A stretch of 64,000 nt of DNA from Lytechinus pictus. Taxonomy: Eukaryota > Echinodermata > Echinoidea > Temnopleuroida > Toxopneustidae. Below the pieces are notes generated by a model that was given only the letters and a program-made list of their open reading frames with translations, did not search any database and was not told the origin of the DNA. This document shows, one piece after another, positions 1-11,689 of this stretch (its first letter is position 1; each line of letters begins with the position of its first letter). The DNA lies in contig NC_087245.1 in the NCBI RefSeq assembly GCF_037042905.1, forward strand, positions 11,842,501-11,906,500. The letters are read 5' to 3'. A program made the translations under genes and the position numbers.

Positions 1-154
1 TAGTCAATCCAATTTTTACATGCTAGCTTGGAGACAAAATTTGAATATAATGCATCTAAGCATTTACATCCAATAAATAATATGTACTATTTTTAAAGGA
101 ATGATAAAGGAGTCTTTTTTTAATTATTATTTATTGAGATCTTGGGGCCCTCAC

Positions 155-234
155 TGGCTCTGAAGAGGAAACGTGAAACAGGTACCTTCCTTTCCTGTAG
201 TGGCACTTGATCTTTGCTGGTAGATGCGATGTAT
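155..234 (-). CDS. Alternative 80-nt exon, copy 3 of 3 (most diverged)
   Basis: This copy has the best polypyrimidine tract (long T run, then aatcttcag|A) and donor A|GTGAGG. It encodes YIASTSKDQVPLQERKVPVS then RFLFRA. Homology to the other copies extends into the flanks (378-490 matches 2751-2865) but is clearly older. The gene continues leftwards beyond base 1. Confidence 0.65.
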
Positions 235-812
235 CTGAAGATTAGAAAAAAAAACCAATGGAATGAAAAATAATAAGTACAGTGAATACCGTAATACAAA
301 ATTTCAGTGGTGTAAAATTATATCTGCACATAAAGAAAATACATGGGATAGTGAAACTTCTCTAAGTTCCATATTTCAATGATTCAATTATAAATGATAG
401 ACAGCACATCATCATTTTTATTACAACATGTATAGTAAGTTCACATGGTCTTGGGAATACTTCTGAAATTGACATCGCAGAGATGAAATTGCCTCGACCT
501 TATACCTATACATTTATTTTAATAATAAAGACTTAGACTATGTATGTTTGCATATATGTATCTAGGAGTCTATGTTGCACATTATCTGCTAACATCTGAT
601 GGGTATTTCATGATTGTCAGTGCCGACTATTTCAGTGAAATCATTGCTTTTGATTGGCTGAGAAGCACTGGCCTCTGACTGTTAACTATGGTAACTGTCG
701 GAAAAAGACAACTTGTTAATGCTGACAACTTTCAAAAAGCAGTTCCCAGAACATGTTTAAAAACGCAAGACAAAGCAAAAAAAAAAATGAAATACAAAAT
801 TTTATCCGAGGA

Positions 813-1405
813 TTAAAGGGATGGTCCGGGCCGAAAATATTTACATCTAAATAATACTTGAGTAAAATTCACAGAGCAAAATGATGAAAATTTCATCAAA
901 ATAGGATAACAAGAAGTTATTGAATTTTAAAGTTTATCAATATTTTGTGAAAACAGTTGTATGCACTTCGTCATGAATATTCATTAGGTGGGCTGATGTC
1001 ACATCTCCACTTTCCTTTTTTTTTATGTTACTAGATGAAATCATAAATGTTTGATTTTTTCATACATGTGTAAATGATGCGTCTCCATTGTAATGAAATA
1101 AGTTGCATCAATAACTAATGCACCTAATCAGTTGTCAATCCAATTGTCAATAGTTCTTGGTTAAAAATATCTTAATAAACCTAATCTCATATAATAAAAT
1201 ACAAAAGGGCAATTGGGATATGACATCAGCCAACCTAATGAATATTCATAAAGACATGCCTAGAACTATTTCACCGGAATAATGCAAATCTTTGAAATTC
1301 AAAACCTTAATTAGTTATCAAATTTTGATCAAGTTTTCAGCATTTTGCTCTGTGAATTTTACTCTATTTATTGAGATATGTTTCCAGCCTGGACCATCCC
1401 TTTAA
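813..1405. mobile_element. MITE-like inverted-repeat element, TTAA-ended (593 bp)
   Basis: The ends are TTAAAGGGATGG and CCATCCCTTTAA. Similarity continues inward (ttcagcattttgct versus its complement near the left end, and a second internal inverted pair around aatgaatattcat). There is no coding capacity. It lies in an intron of the left gene. Confidence 0.8.
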
Positions 1406-1958
1406 TTCTACTTCTACGGTACCCCCACACATACTGGTAAGTCAGAGGTAAAAAACAACGAGAACCAATTTAATTTCAAAGATAAAAAAATACTTCAGCC
1501 TCCAGATTTAAGAAAAAATTCAGGAAATGTTATTTTAGTTCAGACTAATTGTGCACGTTTCATTTCGGAGGTCAATCTGAAATTATACTTCCAGTTCCAA
1601 ATTCACGCCATTTGGTTATGCAAAAGCATGAATTAAAATTGATGGGCATGGGCCCATGTCACTGGCTAGCCTAGAGGACTCCATGAAGATAATTTTATCA
1701 TTTTTACATTGTATTTTCATCACGGAGCCTAGACAAGCCTCCTATAAGGTTGCTCGTACAACTGTGTAAACAAAGATAGATTTCCCTCGGAAATCCACCT
1801 TTCCCATAATGATTTTTGGGCAAACATTAAATTTTTACATTTTGTAAGCCTTGATACTCTAAATGTGTACAAAGGCTTAAAAAAAAATTAATTGTAAAAT
1901 GTACAAATTGGAAATTTTCTTACAAAAAGGATCACTTGCTTGCAGATCTTGTCCTCAC

Positions 1959-2038
1959 TGCCTCTGAAGAGTTCACGTGCGACAGGTACATTCCTTTCCT
2001 CTACTGGCACACATTCTTTGCTGGTAGATGCGATGTAT
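1959..2038 (-). CDS. Alternative 80-nt exon, copy 2 of 3
   Basis: The acceptor is attcttcag|A and the donor A|GTGAGG. It encodes YIASTSKECVPVEERNVPVA then RELFRG, differing from copy 1 at three residues (R/C, Q/E, G/E). Flanking intron sequence is nearly identical to that of copy 1, which indicates a recent segmental duplication. Confidence 0.65.
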
Positions 2039-2493
2039 CTGAAGAATTTTTTTCAAAAACAATGGAGAGAAAAATAATCAGTACAGTGAACAACAGCGAA
2101 TAACAAATACGTATATATTACAGTGAATAGCAATACATGTCTACACCTAAGGCGGGCAAGGGTTACTACAGAGTGTTGTAAAATTCCATTTGCACTTTAA
2201 GAAAAATACATGGGATTGTGAATCAATTTTTATATTGTATTTTCATCACGGAGCCTAGACAAGCCTCCTATAAGGTTGCTCGTACAACTGTGTAAACAAA
2301 GATAGATTTGATTTTTCCTCGGAAATCCACCTTTCCCATAATGATTTTTGGGCAAACATTAAATTTTTACATTTTGTAAGCCTTGATACTCTAAATGTGT
2401 ACAAAGGCTTTAAAAAAAATTAATTGTGAAATGTACAAATTGGAAATTTTCTTACAAAAAGGATCACTTGCTTGCAGATCTTGTTGTCCTCAC

Positions 2494-2573
2494 TGCCTCT
2501 GAAGAGTTCACGTGCGACAGGTACATTCCTTCCCTGTACTGGCACACGTTCTTTGCTGGTAGATGCGATGTAT
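2494..2573 (-). CDS. Alternative 80-nt exon, copy 1 of 3 (nearest the 5' exon)
   Basis: The acceptor is attattcag|A (weaker tract, A-rich) and the donor A|GTGAGG. One base plus 26 codons plus one base: YIASTSKERVPVQGRNVPVA then RELFRG. It lies in the distal unit of a ~526-bp tandem duplication. Phase after the 174-nt exon is exact. The 80-nt length means that adding a second copy to the same mRNA would break the frame. Confidence 0.65.
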
Positions 2574-3242
2574 CTGAATAATTTTTTTTAAAACAATGGA
2601 GAGAAAAATAATCAGTACAGTGAACAGTGAATAAAAATACGTCTATATTACAGTGAATAGCAATACATGTCTACACCTAAGGCGGGCAAGCGTTACTACA
2701 GAGTGTTGTAAAATTCCATTTGCACATTAAGAAAAATACATGGGATTGTGAATCAATGATTCAACTATAATGATAAACATGCAGCACATCATCATATTTA
2801 TTTAAAAAATGAGTAAGTTCACTTGGTCTTGGGAATACTTCTGAAATCGATGTCGCAGAGATCAGTCCTTCATGTTTATAATTCCATGGAGCTCAATAAA
2901 TGGCTCTCCTTATGCCTCCGAATTTGCTTTCCTAGACACACTCAATTTTATAAAATGCTCAATTGTTGTAGATTGTTATTAAAATTGTAAATGCAACAGC
3001 TGTGTAGCTATTAATTAATCTGTGGTGAAACTAGGCTTGGGTCATGTACAAAAATATCGCGCTCCTCAAAAAAAAATTATAAGTAGGGTGTCCGAACTCA
3101 TATTAGGCCTAAAAAAAGTGCTAGAATTTCATATTTTACATCTTTAAAACCATTAAATCACCATCTCTTTTCCATAATTCTCATAATAGAAGATACACAA
3201 AGACCCCAAAAGAAAACTTGACATCTGAATTACCTAACTTAC

Positions 3243-3416
3243 AGCCTCCTCATATGGAGGGCAGCAACGAAGTATTCGGATCTCCACTCCTGAGTCCTGG
3301 CGGTTCTGAGCTGGGCCTTCTTCTGGAAACTACCGGTACCCCAGGTCATGTTCACTGACTTCATCTCCTCCTCGAGGCTCAGTATGACTCCAGGTGGTTT
3401 TGGGTCTCCCTCTCTC
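3243..3416 (-). CDS. Coding exon of an unrecognised gene, probably containing the start codon
   Basis: The acceptor is gtatttcag|G and the donor is a perfect GTAAGT. The exon is 174 nt. The open frame reads REGDPKPPGVILSLEEEMKS, then VNMTWGTGSFQKKAQLRTAR and TQEWRSEYFVAALHMRR, leaving two bases (CT). With the upstream exon non-coding, the first ATG is 3364-3362, giving a start at MKSVNMTWGTGSF; a missed small coding exon upstream is possible. The end phase fits the 80-nt exons downstream exactly (CT+A = Leu). I do not recognise the protein: it is basic, Gln/Arg-rich, with no signal peptide or membrane segment visible. Confidence 0.7.
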
Positions 3417-3993
3417 CTGAAATACACAGTCAAAAAGTGATAAACAGCTAGGCCTAGGCCTGTTCATGAAAAAATCAGACTCTTAAAATGGTGGAAAAAA
3501 TAATGAATTTCGATTTTCGGCATTTCAAAATCTCATCAAAATCCTCAAATCGTTTGTAAAGTGATTGGCGCGCAGACACGAGGCGCTGGCCACTATCATA
3601 ATGTTAAATCTGAAATTGAAAATCATAACTGGCCGAGTCTCAGATTTTTTCCAAGACCAAGAAAATCAGTTTCACATTCGATCACATATCTCTCTCATTT
3701 ACTTATAACAATATATGGAACAATATCAATTGAAAGATTTTGTGAAATAAAAAGAAATTCATGTTAAATCTTAACACAAATCGTAAGGTCAATATGATGT
3801 ATGTGCGCAGACTTGCACCGGCATGGCAGCCACACATCCACGCCCGGCTAGTCGCGGCCGGCAGGCAGCGCTGAGGGGCAGTACAACAGGATGTCCTGAC
3901 GAACTCTAACGTTACAGCTAGCCCCGCAGCTAGCTGCGAGCCGCGCCATTTAACAAACTACGAAAAGAAAATCATAGAAAATTGTTAACTTAC

Positions 3994-4130
3994 CTGTAGA
4001 GCCTACTGCGAATGTCTTAGCTTTCAAGTCATTGTCCAAATCTGGTCCGTGTGATTTCAGTGGTTGAATTATTAGTAAAACGGCCTTCTTTACCCTTCTT
4101 TATCGCACTAGCACTCGATAAAAGTGCGGT
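3994..4130 (-). other. Probable non-coding first exon of the left gene
   Basis: A perfect donor (ACAG|GTAAGT) lies at 3994/3993 on the minus strand, directly downstream of the promoter-like island. The only nearby ATG is followed after one codon by a stop, and the frame needed by the next exon carries a TAA. The exon is therefore read as 5' UTR. The upstream edge (TSS) is a guess. Confidence 0.55.
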
Positions 4131-4290
4131 GCAAATTAACGGCGCGGCGAAGATGGCTCTTTCAAATTCAAATTAGATTGGCGGTTTGCGTTTGGCGCGG
4201 CGGCGCTGGTTAATTTGCATAATTATATACGGACGATAGCGATCAGTGGCACTCAGTGCGCATGCGCAGGCCCGCCCGCGCCCGGTGATT
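4129..4290 (-). promoter_or_regulatory. GC-rich promoter of the left minus-strand gene (NRF1, E2F, CCAAT, CHR-like motifs)
   Basis: This is a local GC/CpG-rich island upstream of the first exon. Visible motifs: palindromic NRF1-type TGCGCATGCGCA at 4257-4268, a GC box at about 4269-4284, an E2F-like TTTGGCGCGG at 4191-4200, an inverted CCAAT at 4177-4181, and two TTTGAA (CHR-like) motifs on the minus strand at 4172-4161. The order CCAAT then CHR in the direction of transcription resembles G2/M-type promoters. Motif meaning is established; the assignment to this gene is inference from position. Confidence 0.6.
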
Positions 4291-4321
4291 GAAGGAAGAT
4301 CTGCTGAGTCAGGAATAACGA

Positions 4322-5640
4322 AGGGGGGGGGGGGGTCTATAAAGCAAGAAAGAAGTTTTAAAATAGAAATACGAACTTCTTAACATACAAATTTCTTCTT
4401 GTTTGGTTTTGGTTGGCAACCAGTCAAGAAATGACGATTTTTGCCTCTGCTTTTGGAGCTTTTTTTTTTCTTTGAAAGTTTAAGAATGAATTAGCTTAAT
4501 ATTTGTTCTTTATTTCTATTTTATTTATTTTCTTTTTATTTGAAAGATAAAGATAGCCTTGCTTAACATGGCAAGGTTGTAAACTAGCAATAAATATGCG
4601 CGTTATAAATAGAAAAAAATAGCTATTCTATTCACCTTCAAAAATATTTTTTAAATATCAGTGAGTTAAAAAAAGAAAAATACATTAATTTTTATGTGAT
4701 TTGTAAAAATAGTGTAAAATAGTCCTCTTTAACTTAAATTAGAAAAAAGGGATTAAATAGGAAGAAATTTTTTCTCGCAACAAATATCTAGGATAACAAT
4801 TTTTTTAATGTAAACTAGAAAATTTCACTAAGAATAACATGTTTCGATTTAAGTTATATGGTAATATCGAACCACATACTTTAATGAAACTTTTCAAGGT
4901 GGAAATATTAAAATTAACATAAAGAATAATTAAGTTAGTTATTATGTAGATATTTTTTTTCCTCTTATCCTCAATCGAGCTGTGTATAGGATGGATAAAT
5001 GCATGGCATTTATTGTGGTAAAAGGCTGAATTACATGAATTTGTACAGAGCAAAATTTCAGTTAACAAATAAGCAACAAAAAAATAACAAAGTATACTAA
5101 TGTATAATATTGGAAAGGGGATACAAAAAGAAAAGTATACAGGGAGGGGGGGGAGTAGGGAGTAATGTCAAAAGCAGGAACGGGCAAAGGTTGGGAGTAG
5201 GCTAAATGTATATACCTTTAACATAATGAACATTTTCACATAAATATATATTTAACCAATATTGAATGAATAACAATACATGTAGATTAAAGAGTGGATT
5301 GTATGAAATAATACTTGCTTTTTTTAAAGAAAAGTAACGCTTTGTTGATGGTAACAATAATAATAGTTATAGGAAACACATTCATGAATGATAATCATAA
5401 AGAATTATCTCAAAAGGAATTAAAAACAAAGATAAGAGGACTTTGAAGTAATATGATCTGTACAAAAAATATAAATATTAATGTAAAGTGGGTTACAGCT
5501 ATATTGAGCCAGTGACTTGTCGGATAAAAAATTTGAATGATTACTGCAGATATCAACAATTACAAAAATATTTCAAAAGTCAGTTTAAGAGAAGCGACAA
5601 ATAAAACAACAAAGGTATGAAAACATAGTTCTTATATAAT
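4322..5640. other. Intergenic AT-rich stretch, no gene seen
   Basis: Upstream of the left gene's promoter. It contains a 12-base G run (~4324-4335), long A/T tracts and a short purine-rich patch near 5140-5160. No splice-bounded coding frame or recognisable repeat was found. Confidence 0.6.
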
Positions 5641-5705
5641 ATATATATATATATATATATAAACTCTGTTGGAAATAAGTACAATGCATTACCACTATGC
5701 CTCTA

Positions 5706-5747
<42 letters not shown>

Positions 5748-5770
5748 TATATATGTATATACGGGTTCTT
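5641..5770. repeat. (TA)n microsatellites
   Basis: Two TA runs (about 5636-5660 and 5709-5738) with TATG variants border the left side of the minisatellite. Confidence 0.9.
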
Positions 5771-7010
5771 ACTAGAATCAACTGGTAAGTCCTATTGGTT
5801 CTAACTGGTATCATTTGGTTTGATATTCCAGTATGGTTAATGGGTTTCAAGTGGGTTATGGGTGGCCTATGGGTTCCAACTGGTATAATCTGTTCCAGTT
5901 TGGTTTATGGGTTTTAACTGAAATCAGCTGGTAGATATATACTGGTAATGCCTATTGGTTCTAACTGGTATCAATTGGTTTGATATTCCAGTATGGTAAA
6001 TGGGTTTCAAGTGGGTTATGGGAGGTCTATGGGTTCCAACTGGTAAAATATGTCCCAGTTTAATTGATTTATGGGTTTTAACTGGAATCAACTGGTAGTA
6101 TACCAGTAATGTATGTTGATTTTAACTGGTATCAATTGGTTTGATATTCCAGTATGGTTAATGGGTTTCAAGTGGGTTATGGGAGGTCTATGGGTTCCAA
6201 CTGGTAAAATATGTTCCAGTTTGGTTTATGGGTTTTAACTGGAATCAACTGGTAGTATACCAGTAATGTATGCTGGTTTAACTGGTATCAATTGGTTTGA
6301 AATTCCAGTATGGTTAATGGGTTTCAAGTGGGTTATGGGAGGTCTATGGGTTCCAACTGGTATAATCTGCTCCAGTATGGTTTATGGCTTTTAACTGGAA
6401 TCAGCTGGTAGATATGCCAGTAATGCCTATATTGGTTCTAACTGGTATCCATTGGTTTGATATTCCAGTATGGTTAATGGGTTTCAAGTGGGGTTATGGG
6501 AGGTCTATGGGTTCCAACTGGAACACTCTGATCCAGTTTGGTTTATGGGTTTTAACTGGAATCAACTGGTAGGTATACCAGTAATGCATGTTGGTTCTAA
6601 CTGGTATCAATTGGTTTAATGATATACCAGTATGGTTTATGGGTTTAAGGTGGCATTAACTGGTATATACACCCATTGGGTTTCTATGGGTTCCAACTGG
6701 CATCAAATGGTCCAGTTTGGCTAATGGGTTTTAAACTGGAATCTATTGGTAGATAAACCAGAAAGGCCTATTGGTTTTAACTGGTATTAACTGGTGTACT
6801 AATTTATACCAGTATAGTTAATTGGTTTCAACTGGAATAAACTTGTATGTTTTCAGCATGTCCAGTTGAGACAATGGGTTTCAACTGGAATATACTGGCA
6901 TGGTGGGAGTTTACCAGTTGTGCCAATTGGTTTCAACTGGTACCAGTTGACTCCAGTTGAAACCAGTTAAAATTTCAACTGGTTTCAACTAGTTGGTATA
7001 GTAATAGTCG
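5771..7010. repeat. Minisatellite, ~160-bp unit built from an ACTGGT sub-repeat
   Basis: The anchor tgatattccagtatggt recurs at 5821, 5981, 6142, 6299, 6459 and (diverged) 6620, spacing 157-161 bp. Inside each unit a ~20-bp submotif (ACTGGTAT/ATGGGTTTTAACTGGAAT) recurs on both strands. Units decay towards 7010 into plain ACTGGT/ACCAGT repeats. A 62-codon frame at 6384 is an accident of the repeat. Confidence 0.9.
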
Positions 7011-7470
7011 TTGGCTGGGGGATCTAGGGAGTTGGCCGGGCTCGTCTCTCTCTCTCTCTCTCTTCAAATTCAAGAATTGTGATTAAAACCTTTGATCAAA
7101 ACCCCATGCCCAATCCCAACCTGTCTCGGTCACTCGGTTTTTTGATGACCCCTATTGATCCATCTCATTGATGGGAGAAGTGAAAAGACCAGGGTTCGTG
7201 CTGTCTAAAGTAAATACTCCATTATATTATCCTGCGACGATTAATCCTTTAAGTCAATCTTGTACAAAACAACTCATGGAAATAACTTGAAATTATTGAT
7301 CGGCTGGGGGTGGCTTAAACTGCTAAATCAACCATGTAGGCCTACATGTGCACAAAAAACTTACAAAAGTTCAATATAATATATTTAAACGATTGGTTCC
7401 ATTGCCATGAGACTGATCGTGGAATCAATACAGTCCTATTCGAAATCCTTAAAATCGGCCTTTCGTTTCT

Positions 7471-8646
7471 TTTAAAGGGCACTTCAGGCTGAAAATAATG
7501 TGATTTGAACAGATTAAGCAAAGTCAGACAAGCAAAACACGATCAATTTGACAAGTAATAACAAAGTTATGACATTTTCAAGATTTACATTATTTCGGTG
7601 AAACAGCTCTGTGCATGCTTTCATGAATATCCAACAAGCAAATCGATGATGCCCGGGGGGGGGGGGGGTGCCACTTACATTGACGAGTGGATACCATGCG
7701 CGACCAAAAAAACACGTAAAAAGGATGTCTTTTTCAAGATAGGGCACGTTACGTACGTAACGTGATAAGGGTGTCAAAAACACAAAAATAATGAAAAAAG
7801 GGTATCTATTTCGCGAGGAAAGTTACGTGTTTAGGGTCAAATTTGCGGGGATGATAAAACGAAATTAAAATGTTTTATAAAGGATGTCCTTTAAATTCTT
7901 TATTTGCCCCAACACTACGTGTTTAGAGTCCGATTTGCACGAGGTGTGTAAGGTGGGGTTGTACTAAACCAAATGATGTGTAAAGGTAAAACCAACGACC
8001 GAAGGACCCGTGACATAACAATAAAATACTTCTGTACTTGTTTAGGGGTTCATTTCACGGAATACTTGCCAAGAGTATCATTTTATTCCAAATACTTGTT
8101 AAGGGTAGGGTTTCACATGCAAGCCAATACTTGTTAAGGGGTGCATTTTCAGAATATGGAAAATACGTGTTTAGGGTGCTTTTTGAGACCCCATGGTCGC
8201 GCATGGTATCCACTCGTCAATGGAAGTGGCCCCCCCCCCCGGGCGATGATGTAATATTCTCAATTCTTTTATATTTTATTATATGAAATTATGTTTATTC
8301 AAATTTTGTCATCCAAGAATGATAAAAATTGGATTGGCAACTGATAGAATGCATTACATATTTACTGCTGCAACTATTAAGGGGGACATTATCATACATA
8401 CATATATGAAAATAAGAAATGATTATCATTTCATGTAATAACATATAAGAAGGGGATCATCAGTTCACCTAATGAATATTCAAGACGATGTGCATGCATA
8501 CAACTGTTTTCACGAAATATTGTAAAAACTTTAAGATTTAACAACTGTGTTATTTGTTATCTGATTTTGATGAAATTTTCAACATTTACTTCATTGAATG
8601 TTATTTATTTAGATATAATATTTTCAGCCCGAGACACCCCTTTAAA
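7471..8646. mobile_element. Inverted-repeat element carrying a nested insertion
   Basis: The termini TTTAAAGGGC..TTCAGGCTGAAAATA and the complement of TATTTTCAGCCC..CCCCTTTAAA match with a few differences. The outer element is ~590 bp without the nested 592-bp insert at 7652-8243. Non-coding. Confidence 0.8.
7652..8243. mobile_element. Nested long-TIR element with 8-bp target duplication CGATGATG
   Basis: It starts CCCGGGGG and ends CCCCCGGG, with TIRs of about 50 bp (TGCCACTTACATTGACGAGT at left, complement at right). CGATGATG flanks both sides (7644-7651 and 8244-8251), a clean 8-bp target duplication that identifies a DNA transposon-type insertion. It has internal repeats of a tacttgttaagggt type and no transposase frame. 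Confidence 0.88.
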
Positions 8647-9511
8647 ACTTCATGTTTTATGTTAGTTTACTTTGTATTCTAGACAGTTTTCATTTCTACT
8701 CGTCTTCTTATATCAGTGATCATGTACAAATAATTAGCAATATTTTGTCAGTCATTTCCGTCTATTTGCTATTTTCGATCTTTTAATTTGTAATGGAAGT
8801 AAAACTGATGAAAAACCATAGAATCACGCCCGATCATGCTACACAGGTGGAAGTTTGAAAAGCGATCAAGCGTCTTGAAGTGAGACTAGATATCTCCAAG
8901 TGAATCTTGATATCATGACAGCGCACTTTCCCCCAAAATACACAGAATTTGCGCATGTTATTCCTTTAAAAAAAATGATATCGTTTAGGTCTGTTCTCTG
9001 ACGGATGATAAAACATGACCGTGATGATGTTTTTCACCTCCCAGGGAAACGATGGGATAGTCGTCCAATTATTGTCACACGCGACCCGTCCTACCTTGCG
9101 CAGGACAGAGGATGGGCAATTGCCCCCCACCTGAAATTTTGCGACCCTACTTTTTAATTGATAGTTTTCACAGAATTGCCGAATTATATATACGTCAGAT
9201 CCAAAATATCAATTTAAAAATGAGCCAACACCCCCTTCGAATCAACTCGATCGCTTTGCGCTCTTGCAATTCATGTTGACAAGTATAGTTTAGAAACAAA
9301 AAACTGTGTGCAAAAACATACCCCATTAATTGCTTTTGTGCTTCTCTCGAATACCATTCTATTAATTTTGTACTTTTTTCACCCAAGTAACGTCTCAACC
9401 TGCAGCAAATAGATAGCCGAGTGCACACAGATCCCCGCCCTTTCCCCTACCCTCTCCCCTGCGAATAGCCTTTATAATAATTATAATTATTACTTTATAC
9501 TAAGATAGGCC
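8647..9511. other. No gene recognised
   Basis: Mixed-composition intergenic DNA between two MITEs. No frames with splice signals and no obvious repeat structure. Confidence 0.5.
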
Positions 9512-10127
9512 TTAAAGGACAAGTCCACCCCAACAAAAAAGTTGATTTGAATAAAAAAAGAAAAATCCAACAAGTATAAGACTGAAAATTTCATCAAAAT
9601 CGGATGTAAAATAAGAAAGTTATGACATTTTTAAAGTTTCGCTTATTTTTCACAAAACAGTTCTATGCTCAACTCAGTGATATGCAAATGAGAGAGTCGA
9701 TGATGTCACTCACTCACTATTTATTTTGTTTGTTATTGTTCGAATTATACAATATTTCAATTTTTACGAATTTGACAATTAGGAACCCCTTGCTGGAACC
9801 ACAAAATTTTAAAATAATGGAATTCCTCGTATTCAGGGAGGAATGAAACTTTGTTTCACATGACAATGAGAAGAAAATCAAAATATTTCATATTTCATGT
9901 AATAAATAACAAAAGAAATAGTGAGTGGGTGATGTCATCGGTCCCCTAATTTGCATACCAAACAGGATGTGCATAATATAACTGTTTTGAGAAATTAAGC
10001 GAAACTTTAAAATGTTATAACTTTCTTATTTTATATCCGATTTTGTTGTAATTTTCAGTGTTATGCTTGTTTGATTTTTCTCTATCTGTTCAAATCAGCT
10101 TTTTGTTGGGGTGGACTTGTCCTTTAA
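9512..10127. mobile_element. MITE family 'GGACAAGTCCACCCC', copy 1
   Basis: The termini TTAAAGGACAAGTCCACCCC and its complement are nearly perfect. Inner inverted similarity (tgatgtcactcactcactat against its complement) makes most of the 616 bp fold back. A relative lies at 54019-54622. Confidence 0.88.
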
Positions 10128-11255
10128 TACAATTACTATTCGAGGCTCGTGCCACTTTTTTGTCCGGAACCTCGGTACTCATTCGCCGCAGAGCCTGAAT
10201 CTGACCCCGACAAGCCTTAGAATCTGACAAGCCACAACAAGGCATTACCCGGTCCCAATCAGAAAAAAATGCTGGTCATGTACCCCAGCTGTGCTTCCCG
10301 GGGACATGTTGGTATACCTTCTATTCATACAGGTATATTTTTCCGTAGTTTTCGGATTTAGGCCTATTGACGCGAAATACGAAATTGCCAGGTAGAATAT
10401 AGCAGTATTTAAAAAAATGAAATGGCGCAATCTTACTTTCCCTTTATCAAACAGGGGCCGCGAAGCGTTGGTTACTGTATTTTTTTAATTTTTGTTTAGT
10501 GTATGTGTGTTTGGAAATGCATGGGCGAGCTAGCTGCAACATGCGAAAATCACAAGTAGATGATAATTTTCATGTTTTTTGCACACGCTCACTGAAAAAA
10601 GGCGAGGGGCTGAACTTCGTACCCCCCCCCCCCCCCCCAGAGCCTCGACTCCGTGGGACTCCGCGGCCCTGTCAAAAATACCACCGAACTGGAGTGGCCA
10701 AATGCGTTTACTAATATCTATAGTGTTAGCGGCACAGTCCTATCTGAACTCAACCCATGCTCCCCGCACGAGTAATTTATTGAAAATTGCGACCCATTTC
10801 ATTCTGTTCCATTCCATTCATTCATTGGATCGACGAGGCCGTGTAATCATTAGCGAATGTACACTCCTCAAATCGACCACGGCGGGCAAAGCCTAATATG
10901 GTCTAACACGTGATATGTACCATGGAGTTAATATCTCTGGATTGACCTCGTTTGCAGTCGAGCTTGGCTGGCTAGATGCATCTGTATAACTCTATGGTAT
11001 GCCCTATTCATTGTACAAACGAGATGTTTCTTCTTTGCCTAAAAATGTGCGTATGTGTGTGCGTGAGGGTTGATGTGTGGGCGTGAAGGTTTTTTTTTTT
11101 TTTTTTATTAAACATGACTGTATTCAATTTTATTTGTGGTGTGTGTGTGTTTTATGTGCATTTTAGTATGTTATGTTTTCATTAGAACAACTATATATGT
11201 TTTGTTAATTTTCGGTTGATGGAACAAATAGGGCCTACAGTCTGAAGAAAAAGTG
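10128..11255. other. No gene recognised; poly-C and simple GT repeats
   Basis: Contains an 18-base C run (~10622) and T and GT-rich simple sequence at 11050-11155. The two small overlapping frames near 10500-10890 run through the poly-C and are not supported. Confidence 0.5.
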
Positions 11256-11689
11256 TTAAGGCCACCGCACACCATACGACTGCTTGCGATCCGATTTTGG
11301 AACAAATCGCATTTTGCTCATTTTCTGAAACTGTTAATGGAACATATCATTTTATCTAAGGTTAAAATTAATTTAAAGAATACTGATATAACCATTTTGA
11401 AAGATTGCAAGCCTTTATTTTGGAATAAAGGCCAAATTAGTTTCAAATCGTAGCCAATCGTACGACTGCTATGACGTCATTACGACTAGATATTAAATTC
11501 GCTTTTATTCTAAGAAGGATGATATCCCGGGATGATATCATAGTCACAGATTTGAACATAGGTATGCGTAAGATTATTTAGAACATTACACAGTAAGATA
11601 TTCCAATTCTGAATACTAGCATCAAATTCTACAACATTTTATTCTGAAATCGGGTCGCAGACCAATTGTAAGGTGTGCGGTCGCCTTTA
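11256..11689. mobile_element. MITE with GGTGTGCGGT-type termini (~434 bp)
   Basis: The left end TTAAGGCCACCGCACACC and the right end GGTGTGCGGTCGCCTTTA are inverted copies, followed inward by gcgatccgattt and its complement. No coding frame. The element at 49378-49750 has a similar layout. Confidence 0.8.

Larger units (their letters stand above)
1702..2752. repeat. Tandem segmental duplication, ~526-bp unit, two copies
   Basis: The units run from about 1702-2226 and 2228-2752. The anchor cacggagcct lies at 1721 and 2247 (offset 526). Units differ only at scattered bases and small indels. Each unit carries one 80-nt exon copy plus flanking intron. It is duplication, not transposition: no terminal repeats were seen. 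Confidence 0.9.
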
